Of a stretch of 45,485 nt of DNA, positions 1 through 6,740 are shown piece after piece. Position numbers and translations under genes: made by a program. The first letter of the stretch is position 1; every line of letters begins with the position of its first letter. This DNA comes from Dehalococcoides sp. JdFR-56 (GTDB lineage: Bacteria > Chloroflexota > Dehalococcoidia > Dehalococcoidales > RBG-16-60-22). Location of the stretch: the NCBI GenBank assembly GCA_002011495.1, contig MTNR01000052.1, forward strand, positions 1-45,485. The letters are read 5' to 3'. The notes beneath the pieces were generated by a model. That model was not told the origin of the DNA. It made no database searches and saw only the letters and a list, made by a program, of their open reading frames with translations.

Positions 1-7
1 TGAAGTC

Positions 8-93
8 TGCCGAAGGTCGGACTCGAACCGACACGGAGGTTGCCCTCCAACAGTTTTTGAGACTGTCGCGTCTACCCATTCCGCCACTTCGGC
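8..93 (-). tRNA. tRNA-Leu (CAA)
   Basis: Read on the minus strand this folds as a type II tRNA: the seven-base acceptor GCCGAAG pairs with CTTCGGC, there is a long variable arm (GGAGGGCAACCTCC region) and a T arm with GGTTCGAGTCC. The anticodon stem ACAGT/ACTGT encloses CTCAAAA, giving anticodon CAA for leucine UUG codons. The 3' CCA is not encoded, unlike the other tRNAs here. It is the last of three tRNAs in one minus-strand cluster. Confidence 0.96.
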
Positions 94-104
94 CTATTTT
101 CAGA

Positions 105-179
105 TGGAGCGGAAGACGGGATTCGAACCCGCGACCTCCTCCTTGGCAAGGAGGCATTCTACCGCTGAACTACTTCCGC
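105..179 (-). tRNA. tRNA-Gly (GCC)
   Basis: Minus-strand cloverleaf with acceptor GCGGAAG/CTTCCGC and encoded CCA at 105-107. The anticodon stem CCTCC/GGAGG holds TTGCCAA, so the anticodon is GCC. It lies 11 bases from tRNA-Leu and 13 bases from tRNA-Phe, consistent with a single precursor transcript. Confidence 0.97.
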
Positions 180-192
180 TCCGGCGGCCTTT

Positions 193-268
<76 letters not shown>

Positions 269-277
269 ACAGAGAAT

Positions 278-306
278 ATTGTAACGGTTACAAATATGAG
301 TGTCAA
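278..306 (-). promoter_or_regulatory. Promoter of the Phe-Gly-Leu tRNA cluster, with a palindrome over the -10
   Basis: On the minus strand TTGACA (306-301) is followed after 17 bases by TACAAT (283-278), ten bases before tRNA-Phe. A 15-base palindrome, TTGTAAC-G-GTTACAA, occupies 279-293 and covers the -10 box, so a repressor could sit here. The promoter call is strong; the operator role is inferred from symmetry and position only. Confidence 0.8.
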
Positions 307-323
307 GGCGCTGTGGCCGGCCC

Positions 324-369
324 TTGACGCCAGGGGGCGACCCATTGTAGGATAATATCGCAATACAAT
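324..369 (+). promoter_or_regulatory. Promoter and inverted repeat before the padR gene
   Basis: TTGACG at 324-329 is followed after 18 bases by TAGGAT (348-353), or by GATAAT (351-356) with a long spacer. The arms ATTGTA (344-349) and TACAAT (364-369) form an interrupted inverted repeat across the -10 and likely start site. PadR proteins often repress their own gene from such AT-rich dyads, so self-repression is a reasonable inference. Confidence 0.55.
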
Positions 370-385
370 ATCGGGAAGCATTATC

Positions 386-691
386 ATGGTAGATAGGGAA
401 TTCTTTCTCGGCTTTATCAAGATTCATATCCTGTACCACGCCACCGAGGGGCCCATCTTCGGCCTGGGGATGGCTGAGGAGCTGGCCAGGCATGGGTACA
501 GGCTGGGCCCGGGCACGTTGTATCCGACGCTACATCGCCTGGAGAAGGAGGGCTATCTGGAAAGCCACCCCAAGGTGGTTGGGGGCAAGGTGCGCCGATA
601 CTACACCATTACCGAGAAGGGCAAGGTGGCACTTGAGGAAGCTAGAAAGAAAATCCGGGAACTGGTCGCCGAGGTGATGGAGGAGAAGTAG
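386..691 (+). CDS. PadR-family transcriptional regulator
   Basis: A 101-residue protein made almost entirely of a PadR winged helix. Diagnostic features are GLGMAEELARHGYRLGPGTL (recognition helix region), the YPTLHRLEKEGYLES core and the wing segment RRYYTITEKGK, followed by a short C-terminal helix for dimerisation. The short length fits the small PadR subfamily that lacks a long C-terminal domain. The stop codon directly abuts the TTG start of the MFS transporter at 692, so the two are co-transcribed and the regulator probably controls the efflux gene, a common PadR arrangement. The inducer is unknown. Confidence 0.92.
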   Translation: MVDREFFLGFIKIHILYHATEGPIFGLGMAEELARHGYRLGPGTLYPTLHRLEKEGYLESHPKVVGGKVRRYYTITEKGKVALEEARKKIRELVAEVMEEK

Positions 692-1918
692 TTGGCCGAA
701 TCATTGGCGGATACGGAGCGCAAGCGAATCTGGGGGCTCAATCCCAACGTCTTCTTCCTGGGTGTGGTCAGCCTGCTCACCGATGTCAGCAGCGAGATGA
801 TCTTCACCCTGGTCCCCTTCTTTTTGAATAACGTGCTGGGGGCAGCTACCACCATCGTCGGTCTCGTCGGCGGCATCTCGGAGAGCACCGATGCCATCTT
901 CCGCATCTTCAGCGGCCGCCTAAGTGATAGGCTGCGCAGGCGCAAGCTCCTGGCGGTGCTGGGTTACGGCCTTTCCACCTTGGCCAAGCCTTTCATGTAC
1001 CTGGCGTCAACCTGGGGAGTGGTGCTGGCGGTCAGGTTTGCCGATAGGGTGGGGAAGGGTATCCGCACCTCCCCGCGTGATGCTTTGGTGGCTGATTCGG
1101 TCTCGGAGGAGGAGAGAGGCAGGGGCTTCGGGCTGCACCGGGCCATGGACACGCTGGGCGCGGTTCTGGGGCTGGTGATAGCTGCGGTTATCATCTATCT
1201 GGTTCAGGGCGGGGGGCTGGAGCTCAAGCTGTGGACCTATCAATGGCTGGTGTTGGCGGGGGTCATCCCTGCTGGGCTGGCGGTGCTGGTGCTGATTATC
1301 TTTGTGCGTGAGAGGCGGCGTCCAGCGCCGGCCAGCGCTTCTGGCTCTGGGGTGGGGGCGTCTGGGGTATCTGGGGGCTTTGATAAGCGCTTCAAGGTAT
1401 TCTTGGGCATTATGGCTGTCTTCACCTTGGGTAATTCCAGCGATTTCTTCGTCATCCTGCGGGCGCAGAATCTGGGGGCGCCCCTCATCCACGTGGTATT
1501 GATGCTGGTCCTGCTCAATATCACCTACAGCGCGGTTTCCTTGCCGGCGGGCATGCTCTCTGACAAGCTGGGCAGAAGGCGGGTTATCATCCTGGGCTGG
1601 TTTATTTACGGCATGGTTTATCTGGGATTTGCCCTGACCGTAAGCCTGCCGCTGATATGGCTCCTTTTTGCCTGTTACGGAGTCTACTATGGAATCGTGG
1701 AGGGAGTGGCCCGAGCCTTCGTCGCTGACCTGGTGGCTGAGGAGAGGAGGGGCAGCGCCTACGGGCTGTACCACGGCGTGGTTGGCCTCACCCTTCTCCC
1801 GGCGAGCCTGATTGCTGGCTGGCTCTGGGATGTGGTAAACCCGGCGGCGCCTTTCTTCTTTGGCGCCGGGCTGGCTCTGGCGGCTATGCTGGGGCTGATG
1901 GCGCTGGTGAAGGAGTAG
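692..1918 (+). CDS. MFS transporter (PadR-linked efflux-type)
   Basis: A 408-residue integral membrane protein with about twelve hydrophobic segments. MFS signatures are visible: SGRLSDRLRRRK in the loop between helices 2 and 3 and its repeat SDKLGRRRVI in the second half, with RFADRVGKGIRTSPRDALVA before the third N-terminal helix pair. A charged, Ser/Gly-rich central loop near residues 205-230 joins the halves. It begins with TTG immediately after the padR stop codon and therefore depends on coupled translation. The substrate cannot be read from sequence; the PadR partner suggests export of a toxic or phenolic compound, but that is inference. It converges with panC, leaving two bases between stop codons. 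Confidence 0.88.
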   Translation: MAESLADTERKRIWGLNPNVFFLGVVSLLTDVSSEMIFTLVPFFLNNVLGAATTIVGLVGGISESTDAIFRIFSGRLSDRLRRRKLLAVLGYGLSTLAKPFMYLASTWGVVLAVRFADRVGKGIRTSPRDALVADSVSEEERGRGFGLHRAMDTLGAVLGLVIAAVIIYLVQGGGLELKLWTYQWLVLAGVIPAGLAVLVLIIFVRERRRPAPASASGSGVGASGVSGGFDKRFKVFLGIMAVFTLGNSSDFFVILRAQNLGAPLIHVVLMLVLLNITYSAVSLPAGMLSDKLGRRRVIILGWFIYGMVYLGFALTVSLPLIWLLFACYGVYYGIVEGVARAFVADLVAEERRGSAYGLYHGVVGLTLLPASLIAGWLWDVVNPAAPFFFGAGLALAAMLGLMALVKE

Positions 1919-1920
1919 AC

Positions 1921-2754
1921 TTACTCCAGCACCATATTATCTATCAATCTTGTCTTGCCGATTTTCACCGCCAGCGAGGCCAGCGCTGGGGGCTTGATTT
2001 GGTCCTGTTCCTCTAAAGTCTGCGGGTCGGCGATGCTCACGTAGTCAATGGTGGCCAGTGGCTCCTTCTGAATAAGGGCCTTCATCTCCTGCCGTATGTG
2101 CTCAGCGTCTTTCTCCCCCTGCGCCCATAATTTTTGGGCTAGACTCAGCGCCCGGTAGAGGACAGTGGCCGCCTGGCGCTCCTCAGCGTTAAGATAGGCG
2201 TTACGGCTGCTCGTGGCCAGGCCGTCAGGCTCGCGCACCGTGGGCAGGATGACTATCTCCAAGTTCATATTGAGGTCAGCCACCATCTTTCTGATGACGA
2301 TGGCCTGCTGGGCGTCCTTCTGCCCGAAGTAGGCCACATTGGGCTGCACGATGTTGAATAGCTTGGTCACCACGGTGGCCACCCCGCGGAAGTGGCCGGG
2401 GCGGGAAGCCCCCTCCAGCCGCTCGGTAAGCTTACTCACCTCCACCCAGCTATTGAACCCAGGGGGATACATCTGGGCCACCGAGGGCATGAAGACGATA
2501 TCTGCCCTTTCCTTTTCCAGCAGGGCCAGGTCACGCTCAGGGTCGCGGGGATAGGTGTCGAAGTCCTCATGCGGGCCAAATTGGGTTGGATTAACGAAGA
2601 TGCTAACCACCACAGATGGGTTGTCAGCGCGGGCCCGCCGTATCAAGCTTAAGTGACCTTCATGGAAGTAGCCCATGGTGGGCACGAAGCCAACTGGCTC
2701 AGTAAGCTGTCTTCGCGCCTCTCTCATCTCGGTGATGGTCTCCACAACTTTCAT
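1921..2754 (-). CDS. panC: Pantothenate synthetase
   Basis: PanC condenses pantoate with beta-alanine using ATP to make pantothenate, the precursor of coenzyme A. The 277-residue protein shows FVPTMGYFHEGHLSLIRRA (the HIGH-type nucleotide motif), VSIFVNPTQFGP, the YFGQKDAQQ segment and the REPDGLATSSRNAYL signature. I choose ATG at 2754 because AAGGGGG lies seven bases upstream; an in-frame GTG at 2760 sits only one base from that site. Translation is preceded by a leader of about 190 bases holding two pan-type hairpins and an intrinsic terminator, so transcription attenuation is likely. coaE, the last CoA step, lies 3 kb away on the same strand. Confidence 0.97.
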   Translation of the reverse strand: MKVVETITEMREARRQLTEPVGFVPTMGYFHEGHLSLIRRARADNPSVVVSIFVNPTQFGPHEDFDTYPRDPERDLALLEKERADIVFMPSVAQMYPPGFNSWVEVSKLTERLEGASRPGHFRGVATVVTKLFNIVQPNVAYFGQKDAQQAIVIRKMVADLNMNLEIVILPTVREPDGLATSSRNAYLNAEERQAATVLYRALSLAQKLWAQGEKDAEHIRQEMKALIQKEPLATIDYVSIADPQTLEEQDQIKPPALASLAVKIGKTRLIDNMVLE

Positions 2755-2774
2755 CGCCACACCCCCTTATGGAT

Positions 2775-2813
2775 TAAAAAAGCCTCCTCCGGCATAGCCA
2801 GAGAAGGCTTTTT
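2775..2813 (-). terminator. Intrinsic terminator in the panC leader (attenuator)
   Basis: On the minus strand AAAAAGCCTTCTCTGGC pairs along its whole length, with three G-U pairs, with GCCGGAGGAGGCTTTTT around a TAT loop, and ends in six T residues. No gene lies upstream on this strand; it sits between the panC promoter and the panC ribosome binding site. That placement makes it an attenuator rather than an end-of-gene terminator. Confidence 0.85.
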
Positions 2814-2835
2814 AAAGATTCAAGTTCATTTTGCG

Positions 2836-2923
2836 CCGTCTCGGTCATGCCTGATCCAAGCGGACTAGTCTGTTAATGTCCTGCCTTAAAGCTGGCTCAC
2901 CGCCCGGCTAGCGGGTCGATGGC
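2836..2923 (-). promoter_or_regulatory. Tandem pan-type RNA motif in the panC 5' leader
   Basis: Two hairpins are seen on the minus strand. The first (2923-2895) is GC-CATCG-(A)-CCCG, loop CTAGC, CGGG-CGGTG-(A)-GC. The second (2863-2836) is CCG-CTTGG-(A)-TCA, loop GGCA, TGA-CCGAG-(A)-CGG. In both, exactly one bulged A lies on each strand and exactly five base pairs separate the two bulges, although the paired bases differ. A stem with two conserved bulged A residues, usually in tandem before pantothenate genes, is the published description of the pan motif, a candidate riboswitch with unknown ligand. Assignment is by eye, not by covariance search. Confidence 0.8.
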
Positions 2924-2952
2924 TGGGGACTTTGCTTTTATATCTAAGCTTG

Positions 2953-2981
2953 ATTCTATAAGTTAGCCGCGATTTTGTCAA
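2953..2981 (-). promoter_or_regulatory. panC promoter
   Basis: Minus-strand TTGACA (2981-2976), a 17-base spacer and TAGAAT (2958-2953). Transcription would begin near 2946 and include both pan-type hairpins and the terminator before panC. Confidence 0.82.
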
Positions 2982-2995
2982 ATGAAGACCCCCAT

Positions 2996-3025
2996 TTGTT
3001 TTCCTCCCCAACGGTAAATTATAAT
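2996..3025 (+). promoter_or_regulatory. hisA promoter
   Basis: A perfect TATAAT at 3020-3025 lies 18 bases after a weak TTGTTT (2996-3001). Transcription would start near 3032, about 20 bases before the proposed ATA start at 3053. This argues against initiation at the in-frame TTG at 2996, which would lie upstream of the transcript. Confidence 0.6.
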
Positions 3026-3052
3026 AGAGAAAAAACGAAGGGGTACGCGGCG

Positions 3053-3772
3053 ATAGAGATAATCCCAGCGGTGGACATCAGAGGCGGCCGGTGTGTGCGC
3101 CTGTTTCAGGGTGACTACGAGAGGGAGATGGTATTCTCCGATGACCCGCTTGAGGTGGCCCTGAAATGGCAGTCACTGGGTGCTCCCAGGCTGCACATCG
3201 TTGACCTTGATGGCGCGGCCAAGGGGGAGCTATTGAACCTGCCCATTGTTAAGGAGATAGCTAGCGCGGCGCTGATTCCCACCCAGCTGGGCGGCGGCAT
3301 TCGCCAGCTGGAGACGATAGAGGAGGTGCTCAAAGCCGGCATAGAGCGTGTTATCTTGAGCACGGTTGCAGTGGAGAATCCCGAGATAGTTGAGGCCGCC
3401 TGTCAGAAGTTCAGGGAGTCAATCATCGTCAGCGTTGATGCCCGTGCCGGGCGCCTGGCCATCCGCGGCTGGCGTCAGCAGACGGAGCTGAAGGCGCTGG
3501 AGTTCATCAAGGCCATGGTCAAGCTGGGGGTGAGGCGCTTCATCTATACCGATATCAGCCGCGACGGCACGCTCACCGAGCCCAATTTCGCTGCCATCGC
3601 TGAGCTCATTGATGCCGTCAGATTGCCCATCATCGCCTCAGGGGGGATTTCCTCACTTAATCATCTCAAAATGCTGAAGAAGCTCGGCGCCGAGGGGGCG
3701 ATAGTGGGTAAGGCGCTCTATACCGGAGATATCAACTTGAAGCAGGCTCTGGCGATAATAAGCCAGGTATAA
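3053..3772 (+). CDS. hisA: Phosphoribosylformimino-5-aminoimidazole carboxamide ribotide isomerase (HisA), probable ATA start
   Basis: HisA performs the fourth step of histidine synthesis, an Amadori isomerisation, on a TIM barrel. The catalytic aspartates are in [13 protein letters not shown] and in [10 protein letters not shown], and the phosphate-binding loops are LGGGIR and ASGGIS. Family members begin MEIIPAIDIRGG; here the equivalent segment [12 protein letters not shown] starts at codon ATA (3053), with GAAGGGG (3037-3043) nine bases upstream. That gives 239 residues plus stop, the normal length. The only canonical alternatives are TTG at 2975 and 2996, which lie before the TATAAT box. 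hisI follows 26 bases later, so the two form an operon. Confidence 0.92.
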   Translation: MEIIPAVDIRGGRCVRLFQGDYEREMVFSDDPLEVALKWQSLGAPRLHIVDLDGAAKGELLNLPIVKEIASAALIPTQLGGGIRQLETIEEVLKAGIERVILSTVAVENPEIVEAACQKFRESIIVSVDARAGRLAIRGWRQQTELKALEFIKAMVKLGVRRFIYTDISRDGTLTEPNFAAIAELIDAVRLPIIASGGISSLNHLKMLKKLGAEGAIVGKALYTGDINLKQALAIISQV

Positions 3773-3798
3773 TAGTTAGCATTAGAAAGGAAGCCGAA

Positions 3799-4146
3799 TT
3801 GGGGGAAGATTTGAAGTTCAATGAAAAAGGGCTTATCCCGGCCATAGTTCAGGACGAGGATAGTGGGGAAGTGCTGATGCTGGGCTACATGAATGAGGAG
3901 GCGCTGCGCCGCACCCTCTCCAGCGGTGAGGTCTGGTTTTACAGCCGCAGCCGCCAGGAGCTGTGGCACAAGGGGGAGACCTCCGGGAACCGCCTTCTGG
4001 TGCGCTCAGTGTGGCAGGATTGTGACCGTGATACCATTCTGGTCAGGGCACATCCCCTTGGCCCGGTATGCCATACCGGCAATAGAACCTGCTTCTTCCA
4101 GACGTTAACCGAGAAGGACTTGGGGGAGGCTCAGGCGGAGGGCTGA
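3799..4146 (+). CDS. hisI: Phosphoribosyl-AMP cyclohydrolase
   Basis: HisI opens the adenine ring of PR-AMP in the third step of histidine synthesis, acting just before HisA. The 115-residue protein carries [10 protein letters not shown], the [16 protein letters not shown] active-site segment, [11 protein letters not shown] and the zinc-binding [10 protein letters not shown]. It has only the cyclohydrolase domain and no fused HisE pyrophosphatase, so hisE must lie elsewhere. It starts at TTG with AAGGA about ten bases upstream and overlaps the convergent DUF1385 gene by 16 bases at its 3' end. Confidence 0.95.
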   Translation: MGEDLKFNEKGLIPAIVQDEDSGEVLMLGYMNEEALRRTLSSGEVWFYSRSRQELWHKGETSGNRLLVRSVWQDCDRDTILVRAHPLGPVCHTGNRTCFFQTLTEKDLGEAQAEG

Positions 4147-5021
4147 GCTTCCTCCTCTTGGTCAATCTCCACCGCCTTCCTTAATGCAGACAGAGCCACC
4201 TCTATCTGGGCATCATCTGGCTCTTTGGCAGTCAGCCCCTGCAGCCACAACCCTGGCGCCAGAACTGCCCGGACCAGCACGTTCCGGCTGTGACTAGCGC
4301 CGAAGTGGATGGCCTCATAGCCGAGGGCAGCGATGACCGGGATGAGGAGAATCCGGGAGAGCACCATGAGCCAGAGCGCCGGCCGGCCCACCAGGGCAAA
4401 AACCACGATGGCGATCATCAGCACGATGAAGAGAAAGCTGGTGCCGCAGCGTAGATGGGCGGTGGCGTGCTCTCTGACCGCGGCCACCTCCATGGGCACC
4501 CCAGCTTCAAAGGCGTTTACCGCTTTGTGCTCGGCACCGTGGTAGCGGAATACCCGCTTGATGTCTGGCAGCAGGCTGACCAGCTTGAGGTAGGCGATGA
4601 AAATAGCCAGCCGTATCAGGCCTTCAATGAGATTGAACACCAGAGAGGAGCTGAGATAAGGGCTGATTAGCTTGGTGAGGAAGAGGGGCACGATGAGAAA
4701 GAGAACGATGGCCAGCCCCAGCGCCGGGACGAGCATCGCCCAGACCGCTTTTCCTGAAATCTCCTCCTGCTCTTCTTCCAAGGACACGTTGGCGGAGTAG
4801 AGCAGGCTTTTGATGCCCAGTATCATCGCCTCGATCAAGACCACGATGCCTCGCAGCAGCGGGGTTCGCCTCATCCAGCCGGTGTAGATGCCGCCCAGCG
4901 GCTCGATATTCATCGCCAGCCCGCCGTCAGGACGGCGCACCGCGGTCACCGCCGCTTTCCGCCCCCGTATCATCACCCCCTCGATAACCGCCTGGCCACC
5001 GTAATGGAATCTTCTGGCCAT
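4131..5021 (-). CDS. DUF1385 family membrane protein
   Basis: A 296-residue membrane protein of unknown function. The N-terminus [16 protein letters not shown] and the central [15 protein letters not shown], with its two conserved histidines, identify the DUF1385 family, and several hydrophobic helices flank the histidine motif (roughly residues 55-75, 90-150 and 195-240). The HGAEH motif looks like a metal or catalytic site but no reaction is established. Family members are often found beside rpmE and prfA; here it lies just downstream of rpmE on the same strand, beyond a terminator. GGAGAG lies about eight bases before the ATG. Confidence 0.9.
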   Translation of the reverse strand: MARRFHYGGQAVIEGVMIRGRKAAVTAVRRPDGGLAMNIEPLGGIYTGWMRRTPLLRGIVVLIEAMILGIKSLLYSANVSLEEEQEEISGKAVWAMLVPALGLAIVLFLIVPLFLTKLISPYLSSSLVFNLIEGLIRLAIFIAYLKLVSLLPDIKRVFRYHGAEHKAVNAFEAGVPMEVAAVREHATAHLRCGTSFLFIVLMIAIVVFALVGRPALWLMVLSRILLIPVIAALGYEAIHFGASHSRNVLVRAVLAPGLWLQGLTAKEPDDAQIEVALSALRKAVEIDQEEEAQPSA

Positions 5022-5039
5022 AAAAAGCTCTCCATAAAC

Positions 5040-5070
5040 AAAAAGGAGCGGTTTTTAGAGCCCCGCTCCT
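5040..5070 (-). terminator. Terminator after rpmE
   Basis: Minus-strand AGGAGCGG pairs with CCGCTCCT around an 11-base loop and is followed by five T residues (5044-5040). It ends the rplU-rpmA-rpmE operon just before the DUF1385 gene. Confidence 0.85.
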
Positions 5071-5092
5071 GCCCTCTTTGTCTTGAGCTGGT

Positions 5093-5299
5093 TTAGTCTT
5101 TCACTTGGTAGCGTTTCTTGAAGCGTTCCACCCGTCCCGTGGCGTCAACTACCCGCCGTTCTCCGGTGAAAAATGGGTGGCACTGGCTGCACAGCTCAAC
5201 CTTCAGCTCCTTCTTGGTGGAGCCGGTGGTGAAGGTATTGCCGCAGGAACAGATAACCCGGGCATCATTATAATACTTGGGGTGAATCTTTTCCTTCAT
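5093..5299 (-). CDS. rpmE: 50S ribosomal protein L31
   Basis: A 68-residue L31 beginning [15 protein letters not shown]. It keeps the zinc-binding cysteines in CSCGN and CSQCHPFF, so it is the zinc-dependent C+ form rather than the zinc-free paralogue. Ends with the typical RVERFKKRY. It is the third gene of the rplU-rpmA-rpmE run and is followed by a clear terminator. Confidence 0.97.
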   Translation of the reverse strand: MKEKIHPKYYNDARVICSCGNTFTTGSTKKELKVELCSQCHPFFTGERRVVDATGRVERFKKRYQVKD

Positions 5300-5323
5300 T
5301 CAAACTGCCTCTGCTCGCTTGGC

Positions 5324-5578
5324 CTAGCTTGAGTAAACGCTCACCTTTCTCCGGTTGTTTCTGGCTGGCTCGAACTTGACCACGCCATCAATGAGGGCGA
5401 AGAGGGTGTAGTCTTTGCCCACCCCCACATTGTTGCCGGGATAAATGCGGGTGCCTCGCTGGCGGACTAGGATGGTTCCGGCCCGCACCACCTCTCCTGC
5501 GTATTTCTTGACCCCGAGCCGCTTGGCCTGGCTATCCCGGCCGTAGCGGGTGGAGCCAGCTCCCTTCTTATGCGCCAT
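5324..5578 (-). CDS. rpmA: 50S ribosomal protein L27
   Basis: An 84-residue L27 with [16 protein letters not shown] at the N-terminus, [10 protein letters not shown], and the [15 protein letters not shown] core. The N-terminus reaches the peptidyl transferase centre. There is no N-terminal cleavage extension of the Firmicutes type, since the protein begins directly at MAHKKG. The ATG overlaps the end of rplU by 11 bases, so translation is coupled. Confidence 0.98.
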   Translation of the reverse strand: MAHKKGAGSTRYGRDSQAKRLGVKKYAGEVVRAGTILVRQRGTRIYPGNNVGVGKDYTLFALIDGVVKFEPARNNRRKVSVYSS

Positions 5579-5951
5579 CTGTGGTCACCTCTTTTTTGCG
5601 CCGTCTGGTTTTCTTGGGCGGTTTTTCCTCGGCTATCCCCGGCCCGACTATCTGGTCAATGACCAGTTTGGTATGAAGCTGGCGGTGCCCTACCTTGCGG
5701 CGGTAACGCACCTTGGGCTTGTACTTGAAGACGATGACCTTCTCGCCTTTGTACTCCCCCTGTGAGGTGGCGATTACCTTTGCCCCCTCAACCGTGGGGT
5801 TACCCACCATTACCTTATCGCCATCGGCGATAAACAGTACCCTGTCCAACTCGACGGTACCGCCTTCAGCCACGCCCAGGCGTTCCACCTCGATGGTCTG
5901 GCCGGGAGCTACCTTATATTGTTTGCCTCCAGTTTCAACGATAGCGTAAAT
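5568..5951 (-). CDS. rplU: 50S ribosomal protein L21, ATT start codon
   Basis: L21 normally begins MYAIIETGGKQYRV. The matching frame reads [17 protein letters not shown] with the first codon ATT at 5951-5949. Upstream in that frame are only GAG, TTC, GGT, GGA, TTT, TTT, GGC, TTT and TAT before a TAA stop, so no ATG, GTG or TTG is available. GGAGG lies seven bases before ATT and a TTGACA/TATAAT promoter places the transcript start about 20 bases upstream. The next in-frame canonical codon, a GTG at 5888, would delete the conserved N-terminal strand. The product is 127 residues, with a basic C-terminal extension (KKTRRRKK) beyond the usual length of about 103. Confidence 0.95.
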   Translation of the reverse strand: MYAIVETGGKQYKVAPGQTIEVERLGVAEGGTVELDRVLFIADGDKVMVGNPTVEGAKVIATSQGEYKGEKVIVFKYKPKVRYRRKVGHRQLHTKLVIDQIVGPGIAEEKPPKKTRRRKKEVTTDGA

Positions 5952-5977
5952 CTCGAAACCTCCAAAAAAGCCAAAAT

Positions 5978-6007
5978 ATTATACCAGTTGCGGTAGCTAG
6001 GTGTCAA
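5978..6007 (-). promoter_or_regulatory. rplU-rpmA-rpmE promoter overlapping the coaE stop codon
   Basis: Minus-strand TTGACA (6007-6002), an 18-base spacer and TATAAT (5983-5978). The TGA inside the -35 box is the coaE stop codon (6006-6004). Both hexamers match consensus, as expected for a ribosomal protein operon. Confidence 0.88.
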
Positions 6008-6603
6008 ATACCGGGCTTTAGCCTCTGCCACAGCTCCCTTACTTTCGCTTTCAGCTCATCAAGGGAGCAATCGGTATCAATGACCACATCAGCCTGCTTG
6101 ATTCGCTCCTCGCTGGCTAGCTGAGAGCGGATGCGCGCCCGGGATTCTGGCTCGGAGAGCCCGGCGCGTTTCTTCAGGCGCTTGAGGATGGTGGCTTCAG
6201 AGGCGGTGGTGACCCATACCTCATCGACCAGTGATGTCCACTCTGCCTCCACTAGAAGTGGTGCTTCCACCACCGCCACTGCCACCCCCTGACTTCGGTA
6301 CCGCTCAAGCTGAGCCTGTACCGCCTCTCGTATTCTGGGGTGCATTATCCGGTTAAGCTTGGCCAGGGCCTCGGGGTCGGCGAAGACAATTGCCCCCAGC
6401 TTTTTGCGGTCAATGCTGCCGTCTGTGGCGAGAATCCCCCGGCCGAAGGCAACCACTACCTCGCGCCAGGCTTCGGTATCGGGCTGGAAGAGCTTGTGGC
6501 CAATTTTGTCCGCATTGATGACTTTGGCGCCCAGCTCAGCCAGGAACCGTGACACCGTGCTCTTGCCGCTGCCAATACCACCCGTAAGGCCGATGACTTT
6601 CAT
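6004..6603 (-). CDS. coaE: Dephospho-CoA kinase
   Basis: CoaE phosphorylates the 3' hydroxyl of dephospho-CoA, the final CoA step. The 199-residue protein opens with the P-loop IGLTGGIGSGKSTVS, has INADKIGHKLFQP in the substrate-binding segment, the CoA-domain lid region around MHPRIREA, and VVEAPLLVEAEW. Length is normal. It is monocistronic or the first part of a unit with the ribosomal genes, whose own promoter overlaps its stop codon. It belongs to the same pathway as panC 3 kb downstream on this strand. Confidence 0.96.
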   Translation of the reverse strand: MKVIGLTGGIGSGKSTVSRFLAELGAKVINADKIGHKLFQPDTEAWREVVVAFGRGILATDGSIDRKKLGAIVFADPEALAKLNRIMHPRIREAVQAQLERYRSQGVAVAVVEAPLLVEAEWTSLVDEVWVTTASEATILKRLKKRAGLSEPESRARIRSQLASEERIKQADVVIDTDCSLDELKAKVRELWQRLKPGI

Positions 6604-6663
6604 TTCCCCAAAGCTGGGGCAAATATAGCATATGGGTGCTGGCTAGTCAATCTATGCCCACGT

Positions 6664-6693
6664 TTGACAGGTAAATGATACCAATGCTATAGT
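6664..6693 (+). promoter_or_regulatory. Promoter of the hydroxyacid dehydrogenase gene
   Basis: TTGACA (6664-6669), an 18-base spacer, and TATAGT (6688-6693), with the ATG 47 bases further on. It diverges from coaE. Confidence 0.8.
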
Positions 6694-6740
6694 GGCTCTC
6701 CAGAGAACTAGCCGAGTCTGATATTTAGCGGAGGTACAAG

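Noticed and set aside
1007-1774. Open frame of 255 codons on the minus strand
   Set aside because: Antisense to the MFS transporter, with low-complexity His, Gln and Arg composition and no ribosome binding site.
2775-2981. T-box or THF/ZTP riboswitch in the panC leader
   Set aside because: I looked for the T-box UGGNACCGCG sequence and for the conserved cores of these riboswitches and found none. The paired bulged-A hairpins fit the pan motif better.
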